The notes under the pieces: model-generated
Databases searched by the model: none
What the model was told of the DNA's origin: nothing
Seen by the model: the letters and a program-made list of their open reading frames with translations, nothing else
Part shown: positions 56,891 to 64,000 of the stretch, in pieces
How positions within the stretch are numbered: position 1 is the stretch's first letter
How the letters are laid out: each line of letters begins with the position of its first letter
Made by a program: the position numbers and the translations under genes
Assembly (NCBI GenBank): GCA_963576735.1
Contig: OY755177.1
Span: forward strand, 62,001 to 126,000
DNA from: Bedellia somnulentella
Lineage: Eukaryota; Arthropoda; Insecta; Lepidoptera; Bedelliidae
Reading direction: 5' to 3'
Length of the DNA stretch: 64,000 nucleotides

Positions 56891-59053
56891 CGTAAAAGTT
56901 ATTGGGTTTTTTAAAAACAAGTTAACTCATGTCAACAAGAAACTCTTATATTATCGCCATGTCCGTCTGTATGTCTGTGTTTACGTTCGCGGCAAAGCTT
57001 AGAGCGTTGACGCTTGGTTCTAGAAAGTTGTCATTTGTTAGTATAGGTAATACTACATACAAAGAAGTGTTGTAATAGTAGAGGAGGCGAAAATGGGATT
57101 TTGTAAGTCACGCAAGTGCGTCAGATTATCGTGTAAGAAAAACATCGATTGAGTAAACTTGCCGATGCGATGGGATAAGAAAAACAAATGTGAGACATTA
57201 ATCAGCGCATCAGTAATCAGTGAATATAAAATATAATCTGGTCACTAGTGTATGTCACAAACGGGATAAGAATAGTCAAAAACTACCAAAATCATGCGCC
57301 TTGGATATTTTTACAGCAAATGTTACTTGAATATGAAATTTCTGGCAAAATACAATTATGAAATCACTACTATGTTTAATTAAAAACAGCTTATTTATTT
57401 ATAAATAGACGTGATTAATGTTATAATTAAACAAAAGTATATCAAGCTAAAAATATATAAAAATATGTAGAGAACTTACCCAAGCGTACTTAAATTTATT
57501 TTCAGGAATTTCATTGCCTGCATTTTTATCCTTTTCCTCAAATGGGATACTCCAAAACAAATTATCGTTTTTTTATCGTTTCAACTTAAACTTCCACCTA
57601 GCACACATACGAATTGCCTTGAACCTTGGCCACCCCTACTATAACGTTTTCATTTAAAACATGTCTTTAATTACTCAATACGCCTTTTTGATGTGAATCT
57701 TTTACGACATTTCGAAATCAAAAGTGTGTTTTTTATTAGAGCCAACTAGTTATACATATTTTGTTATGGGTGTTATTTAAACGGTTAGCAAAGTATTGGC
57801 ATATTTGTTAGCAGAAATATTTAATTGGTAAGCTAAATTGATAGTTGGACAGCAACTTGTGTTCAGCAAATATTAATAAATCAGTCTGCAATATATATCA
57901 TTCTGAACAGCAGTATTTTTTTTTGTACAGCTTTGTATATATCAAAGCTGCAATGAGTGACCTGTAGTTAAATACGTTTTGGTAAGCACTCAGAGAATAG
58001 GCAAAAAAAACTGTTTAGTGCCGCTAAAAGTAGTCTAGCAAATAATAAATAAATATCATACTTAAAAAGCACTAAATACTGATGATTCATTTATTTATTC
58101 TCTCTCAGTAAGTATGTTACTTTTAGTATTATAGCAGAGATATTTTGATGGAATAATAAAGAAGCCGTTTTAGTTTTATAATTATTATATTCAAGAAATA
58201 GTTACTTTTTTTTATTTATTGTATAATTAATGCTCGTTTTGCCTTTCAAGGCCGGCCACGTTTCCTCTTTTCCCCTATGGGAATATTCTTTGCTTCAAGT
58301 GGAGGCACCACATGCTTTAAGCGGATCGCTGAAACAATCACGTGTTTACATACGTAGAAATTAAAAAAGCTGGACAGTCACATTTTCCCTCTCTTCATTC
58401 CTTTGTTTCAATTGGCAGTGAGACAAGCCACTTACTGAAATTTTGTTTCTTGAAATCATTAAAATTTTCCCACTGTGCGTCGAAAACTTCACAATTAGTA
58501 GCTATTTTATAAAAGATTTTTCAATAAATACGCAAAACAATTATTTAAATTGCCATCCAAATTTAAAATATGCTATACAGTCAAATAAGTTGCGTGTAGA
58601 AATGTTTTCTCTGCTGACCTAATGTACAATCTTGCTGCCCAAGTAATTATTCTGCGGAGTGACTGTTTATTTTGCAGATACAAAATAAAACTCGTTACCA
58701 GTTTGTGTTTAAATTACAGACCATTGTCATGATTATTTGCAGAACACGAATTGCAGCCTGATTTTAATTATTGCTAACAAAATCTTTGTATGCTAACCAC
58801 ATGATTTATCAGCGGTTATTTCTTGCAAACCTAATTTTTAAATGGCATACACAGTAATTACTTCTCCTTTGTTATTTAGGCTCGTTTATTTGCAAATTTC
58901 GGATGTCATGTATTGTATATGTTAATAGATGATGTGCATTACATGACATATATTGCAAATTCAGTGACGAAAAGAAGGTAAAATAAAATATCGTTGTTGG
59001 TCCAGCAACATCACCCAAAAGCTCCCAGAGAAATAGTTATATTCTAGATATTC
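56891..59053. other. Intergenic spacer, nothing firm
   Basis: Short GC-richer patches at 56960-57020 and 58240-58330 look like repeat relics; no frame over 60 codons was convincing. Confidence 0.45.
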
Positions 59054-59275
59054 TATAGTCTCTGCCTACCCTAATATGAAATAATTTATCATTTATTAAT
59101 GAGAATGTGTTTTAACAGGCATTATGTTCGAAGTGTGATGAATAAAATAGCATTTATGAAAAGATTGTTAAAGATAGACGAAGCTCGAGAGGTTTGCCAG
59201 GATTTTACTAATTAGCCATTGATTGTCTCTGCCCACAGCAATGGGAACTAACGGTGTGAGCATATAGATGTTTTT
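59054..59275 (+). mobile_element. RTE LINE 3' ends, two degenerate pieces
   Basis: A short copy of the CTCTGCCTACCC end at 59054 is followed by a longer piece at 59100-59275 ending AACGGTGTGAGCATATAG. Confidence 0.6.
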
Positions 59276-59569
59276 TTTTAATAAATGAAATTATTAAAAT
59301 ATAGTTCCATATCTCTTCCTCCACAATTTGGATTTTATATAAGTTATAATTTGTTAATGTTATTTGAAAAATTAAATAACAGTAAAACTTAATTTCAAAT
59401 TGGGACTATTGGTAAATATTTCTTGTGTGCTGTCGTTAGCAGATTGATCTACTAATACGATTTTTCGAAAGCCCTTCAGTTGTTTCGTAAAGTTCAACTT
59501 CAGAGTATTTAGCCAAAAATAATAAAAAAACGACATCATTGTAAAAGTTAATATTTAAGTTATTATAAC

Positions 59570-59682
59570 AACCGTTTTTATCACCTTTTCCCCACCTAAC
59601 TTCCAAAAGTGGCTGAGGAATTTCTAATTCCTTAGCCACTTCTGAAGATTTATAGCTGTGAGTATAATTATGTATGTATGTT
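59570..59682 (+). mobile_element. SINE-A 3' half
   Basis: CACCTTTTCCCCACC to GTGAGTATAATTATG and TATG. Confidence 0.8.
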
Positions 59683-59822
59683 AATATTATCGTGAAAACG
59701 TGAGTCTCGCCAGTTATTAGAAACAACATTACAATTATAACAAACGATTTCATAACATTCCAATGATATTAACTAATTACTTGGGTGACGAAACAGGAGA
59801 TCCATTTAATTATTGTATCAGT

Positions 59823-60013
59823 TTGGTGTCAGCTTAGAATAGCACAAGCCCATTTATTCCCGCGGTTGTAGTAAAAGGTGGCAGGATTGTAGAGCTTTTT
59901 ATGTGATTGTTTGGCGATATGACTGGAGATACATCACCAGCCATCCTTTATTTGGTCATTTTCTTCGCTGCCAGAAATCACTGAGGAATTTCGAATTTCA
60001 ATATTGGCAAAGG
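59823..60013 (+). mobile_element. SINE-A copy, degenerate, tail lost
   Basis: GTGTCAGCTTAGAATAGCAC head through a diverged body. Confidence 0.7.
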
Positions 60014-60557
60014 TATGTATCAATGCAAAATAACAAGTAAGTTATTTCTATTATTTTATAGTCATCTTTAATAATGCCAATTAAGGTCAAAGTTATTATA
60101 TCAATAGCCAAATTCAAAGGAGGTCATCCAGTGATCGAAATGCAAGCCAAAGTTTTTTAGTTAGATTTATGTACTTCAAACTTCAAATCGTTTATTGTGG
60201 TAGATTAAGATGTTACAAATATTAATTAAGTTCCGATGTAATCACAGCCACACTATAGCCAAAAAAATATTATTGACAATCAATTTGATAAAATAAACTC
60301 AATTCGACCTCAAACTTTTACAGTTAATTTAGGAGTGTAATTTACATGTTTTTTAATACATATTATAGTATGTTTAGTAGCGAGGTAGTGTGCGTTTTGT
60401 TATGAGTATACTATTTTAGTATTCTACAAATACATAAAAAAACGGTAACTCCTTGTCTTTTTGAACTATAATAAGCGTGCGTAACAAGTTATACTCCTAA
60501 CCACGTCCACGCATTTACGTTAATAGGGTACCTAAGATTTTAACATAGATACATTTC

Positions 60558-60715
60558 ATACATACATATACTCACGACTATAAATCCCTAGAAGGAGTAG
60601 CCAGAGCGAAGGAATGGGAAATTCCTCAGACACTTTTGGAAGTTAAGTGGGGAAAAGATGGTAAAATAAAGGTTGTTGGTGATGGGTCTCCAACCACATC
60701 GCCCAATGAACCATT
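60558..60715 (-). mobile_element. SINE-A copy upstream of CutA-like exon
   Basis: Tail and two thirds of the body; ends 245 bp before the ATG at 60960. Confidence 0.85.
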
Positions 60716-60843
60716 AGTAACATACAAAACAAACATACAAATACATATCATATCTATAGATACTGCGCAAATACGGGCGGTAGTCCCTAGCATCAAAATA
60801 AAGAAACTCATAACTATCGTTCCTACAACATCGTTCGCTAAGG

Positions 60844-60851
60844 TTACGTCA
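60844..60851 (+). promoter_or_regulatory. CRE/ATF-like site upstream of CutA-like exon
   Basis: TTACGTCA lies about 110 nt before the ATG, with GTCGTCATCG shortly after. The 60720-60959 interval is otherwise unassigned 5' flank or UTR. A single short motif, so only suggestive. Confidence 0.25.
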
Positions 60852-60959
60852 TCGTTACATGTCGTCATCGCAACGGAATTAAACTGGGGCGCCACCCAAG
60901 TGAGGTTCTCAGAAGAACTATTTCAATAAGAAACAAAATAAATCCACGTATCTTTAAAA

Positions 60960-61142
60960 ATGTCTTCAGAAAGTCCAGCGAGTGAATGTTCCGTAGTGTA
61001 CGCGTACGTGCCGGACACGTCGACGGCGGAGGACATGGCGGAGGCGCTGGTCGTGAGGAATTTGGCGGCGGCCGTCAGCCTGCTGCCTGAGGTCAAAACT
61101 TACAAGAAAAGCCGGAAGTATGGAGTTAAAGAGAAACAGGAG
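60960..61142 (+). CDS. CutA-like protein, first coding exon (partial gene)
   Basis: 61 codons from ATG to a GTGAGG donor in phase 0. The segment VVYAYVPDTSTAEDMAEALV followed by RNLAAAVSLLPEV matches the N-terminal half of the CutA1 family: first beta strand, P-D, helix with spaced alanines, then LAA-x-V and P-x-V. CutA proteins are small trimeric proteins; bacterial members are linked to divalent-cation tolerance and animal members have less clear roles. The second half (the usual YxWKG and HPYE regions) was not found up to 64000, so it probably lies beyond the window after a long first intron. The family's usual LAAC is LAAA here. The exon is GC-rich against its AT-rich flanks. Confidence 0.68.
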
Positions 61143-61395
61143 GTGAGGACAATTTGATTGTAAAATGGGATTCAAACATTTTGGTAAAATTAATACATTA
61201 ACTAAAACAGTTATAATAAGATTAGATACACTACATACAATTCCAGACTAGAGCGGGGAACAGAGACATGAGGGCATTTTGATATTTTAACATTAGGGTA
61301 GTATCACCTATTTCACATCAAATCTCTTACTGTCAATACAAGGAGTAGTTTGGTGACCTTTTCAAATATGTTGTTCACATTTTAACAACAAAATA

Positions 61396-61535
61396 AGAGT
61401 AGCGTCAGCGTAGAATAGCGTGAAATAATTGAGGCTTTTATGTGATTTGGCTGAGTTTAAAGTTAAGTTAGTGATGGTACATAAACTTCCAAAGGTACCT
61501 GACGAATTTCTTATTATGTACTCCTGACTTTCCTA
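61396..61535 (+). mobile_element. SINE-A relic, weak
   Basis: GTCAGCGTAGAATAGCG then CATAAACTTCCAAAGG. Confidence 0.4.
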
Positions 61536-62084
61536 CGCATTATAGATGTTTATAACTTAAGCAAAGAATTATTCATGACTATGTTAGCTAATGCTTGAAC
61601 CTGTTTAGTGGTTGAACTAAGATTTTAGCAGATCTTTACCTTTAGGAGATTTAACAATGCGAACCGACTTTTTAAATTAAGCCCGAAATAAATATTTTTT
61701 TAATAATAAATGGAACAGCAACCTATTAACTATATCTCTACAAAATCAGACAAAAAAGCACAGAAGGTATAGTCTACCTTGGATAAAAATTAAAGGTAGG
61801 TAGATTCTAAAAGCCAGCTTCCAGTAGTTCTGCATATGACCTAATTTGAATTAATGGTTATTTACAAAACGCGTAATGGATGCCATGAGGCGTACCGACA
61901 GGTTCAAACGCAAAAAATTAACCCCACTTAGGGTACATCACCGTGTTTAACGTTTTTAATATCTTGAGATATGTAACGAAAAAATTATATGTAATGGGTT
62001 AATGCGTTTGGATAGAATTAACCAAAATAGGTATAACGCCTAGCATTACTGTTGTAGCAATTGTTCCGTATGTTAGAACAATTT

Positions 62085-62322
62085 AGTTGTGAAGTATCGG
62101 TTATCGGCTTTCCGTGGGTGGCGAAAGAGACGACTATGGGTAGGGGAGTTTAAGTGGTTGTTGAGCGATGTGGTTGGCGACCCAACATCATTAACGGCAC
62201 TTTTTTCTATCTATACCACATCTCTATGTTACAAGAGAGGCTGGGGAACTGGGGAATGGTAAATAGGTACCGAGGCTCTGCCAACCTCTTTTTTGGATTT
62301 AAAGCCGTGAGTATTCGTATAA
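62085..62322 (+). mobile_element. SINE-A copy, diverged
   Basis: GTGGGTGGCGAAAGAGACGAC, GCGATGTGGTTGGCGACCC and GCCGTGAGTATTCG in order. Confidence 0.7.
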
Positions 62323-62325
62323 CAA

Positions 62326-62605
62326 CCAAAATAGCTTAGTGATTAGACCTTGTGCTTAACATGCAGAGAGGCCTCGGCCTTCAATACCCGAGTCAGGCCT
62401 ACACCAATGTGTCTTTTATAAAAGTCATACAAGTATGTGTGGTTAACTTATCTTGTTGGTTAACGGTGAGGGAAAATATTGTGAGGAAACTCACGTGACA
62501 TTATGGTCACCTGGTGTTCGGAGTGCCCACGTTTTGCTTGGACAGTATACTCGCGTGATAGGGGGCAAGCCTGTCGCCGTTATGTACGAATACACTGTCA
62601 CATGA
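62326..62605. mobile_element. Inverted SINE-B chimera
   Basis: 62326-62492 is the 5' half of SINE-B in + orientation; 62493-62605 is the middle of SINE-B in - orientation. Confidence 0.75.
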
Positions 62606-64000
62606 ATATGGTTTCATTTTCATATTACTAGTTTTCATTTAGGTATTATTAGTTTGAGTGAAATCATCTGAATTCTCATTATTCAAATTCAAATAATGTA
62701 TTGCAGATAATAATAACTCACATCACGTATCAATAAATGGAATAAAATGTACATAATTAACAATAACTAAAAATTAAAATCATATAAACCCAATTTGAAA
62801 AAAAAAAGTGCTAATTTAATCACTCGACACTGGCAAAACTATTGTGATAGACAAGACTAAAGCCAGTCCATATAAATAGAACTTATTTTCATAATATTTA
62901 TGCAGCACTGGAAAGTCTTCTCCGGGAGCCAAATGTTTGACATTAAGCTAGTGGGTTACCATGTAAGACTGCTACAATTCCAATGAGGGGGTTTTCTGTC
63001 ATTTTTAGTTATAAAAATCCATTAGATAGCGTTGTACGTCTATATTATGTCAAAAAAATTATGTTGAATTACGATTCAAGACTCAATAAGTCTCAAAAAT
63101 TACGAATTATAGCTTCATGTCATTAAAGGAAGATAAACTAAGAATTATTAATACAACCAAAAATCTTAAAACCAATAACTCAGGTCGGTCAGTCAACTTG
63201 ATTAGCCGCATTTTGACATATTAGTGCTAGAATTTAGGTCATCTGTTGCATTTTTAAGTGAAATTCGATTCACTCTCAGATTGAATACCATATTAAAATA
63301 GCTATCCAACGAAATATTTAGTATAATCAATAATACGACTTTATGGTAGTGTTATAAGTACGCATAATGAATTTGTGCCCATATGTAATTAAAGTTTCAT
63401 TGTGTAACCACAGTAATCACTACTTACATACTTGTTTATATTACTCAAGCCAAAATTACCCTTTTGTGATAAGCGGAAACAATTGATTTGGTGCGAACCT
63501 CACAAACCACTCTGTCTTCCATGAAATACACAATTTTGCTTATACATCTCTGTCACCTCAAACGTTCACAGCTCTTAAACCTTTATTGTAATAGTTTATA
63601 TTATTACTTTACCAGCCAATTCCATATAATTATCAAACAATCCAAAGTTTAACGCTGAAAAGCATCAGCTTATCGCTCAGTTTTTGTACATAATTACTTG
63701 TAAGTTTTGATTCATTGATACACTAAAGTTTCTTATCTCTGCCAGAGCGTCCGTGGCGTTACGGACATACCTAACGCAAGTCTAAAATTGACAACTATGT
63801 CTATGTCAATATTTTCTTGGAACATACTACGACACCTACGGATTACATTGAAATCACTATATTAGTTTGAGACTTGATGCTCTAAAATGAATCAAAGCTT
63901 TTGGAATAAACCACTCATATCTGGTAAAGGATTATATCTCATCCCGTAAAATGTAAAGGTTTTTTGTAGTAGTTATATTTACTATAATAAAATTCCCATA

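Larger units (their letters stand above)
61143..64000 (+). other. Probable intron 1 of the CutA-like gene
   Basis: Inferred from the GTGAGG donor. Carries the SINE relics listed; no matching second exon was found before the window ends. Confidence 0.4.

Noticed and set aside
60636..60929. 97-codon + frame before the CutA-like exon
   Set aside because: Its first third is SINE-A sequence and the remainder lacks family resemblance; more likely promoter or 5' UTR.
62900..62970. Possible CutA second exon
   Set aside because: No HPYE-like or strand-matching translation and no convincing AG/GT boundaries.

Overview
The window reads as AT-rich, repeat-dense nuclear DNA of a moth or butterfly. The evidence is two multi-exon spätzle genes with arthropod-type splice sites, plus many interspersed repeats of lepidopteran character (TATG-tailed SINEs, tRNA-headed SINEs, RTE-type LINEs, Helitron/Helentron ends, Penelope remnants). 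Exon structures were assembled by hand from splice signals and reading-frame continuity; no transcript was available.

Host genes, all on the + strand: (1) spätzle-like gene A, six coding exons from 22712 to 30983, predicted 222 aa; (2) spätzle gene B, six coding exons from 42739 to 55989, predicted 294 aa, with a cystine knot closely resembling spätzle-1; (3) the first coding exon of a CutA-like gene at 60960-61142, which runs off the window. Genes A and B have the same exon count and the same five intron phases (0,1,0,0,2). They also share a VFPGP / C-x5-C / PDYP prodomain segment, an Arg cleavage site nine residues before the first knot cysteine, and the seven-cysteine pattern ending CCxC. 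They are therefore tandem duplicates about 12 kb apart. Both should encode secreted pro-cytokines that, once cleaved, activate Toll receptors.

Layout: 1-22.6 kb is intergenic and almost entirely repeat remnants. 22.7-31.0 kb is gene A, with SINEs and a MITE in its introns. 31-42.7 kb is intergenic and holds a minus-strand Helentron-like element (33552-36208) with nested insertions, including a near-perfect 158-nt-arm inverted repeat, followed by two RTE LINE copies. 42.7-56.0 kb is gene B with a 7.6 kb first intron carrying a Penelope relic and other repeats. 56-60.9 kb is repeat-bearing spacer, and 61-64 kb is probably intron 1 of the CutA-like gene.

Labels SINE-A, -B, -C and -D are local to this report. 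SINE-A (about 245 bp, more than 35 copies) ends in the same GTGAGTATATGTATG tail as the RTE LINE, which suggests the RTE machinery mobilises it. SINE-A strand is + when the copy ends in that tail.
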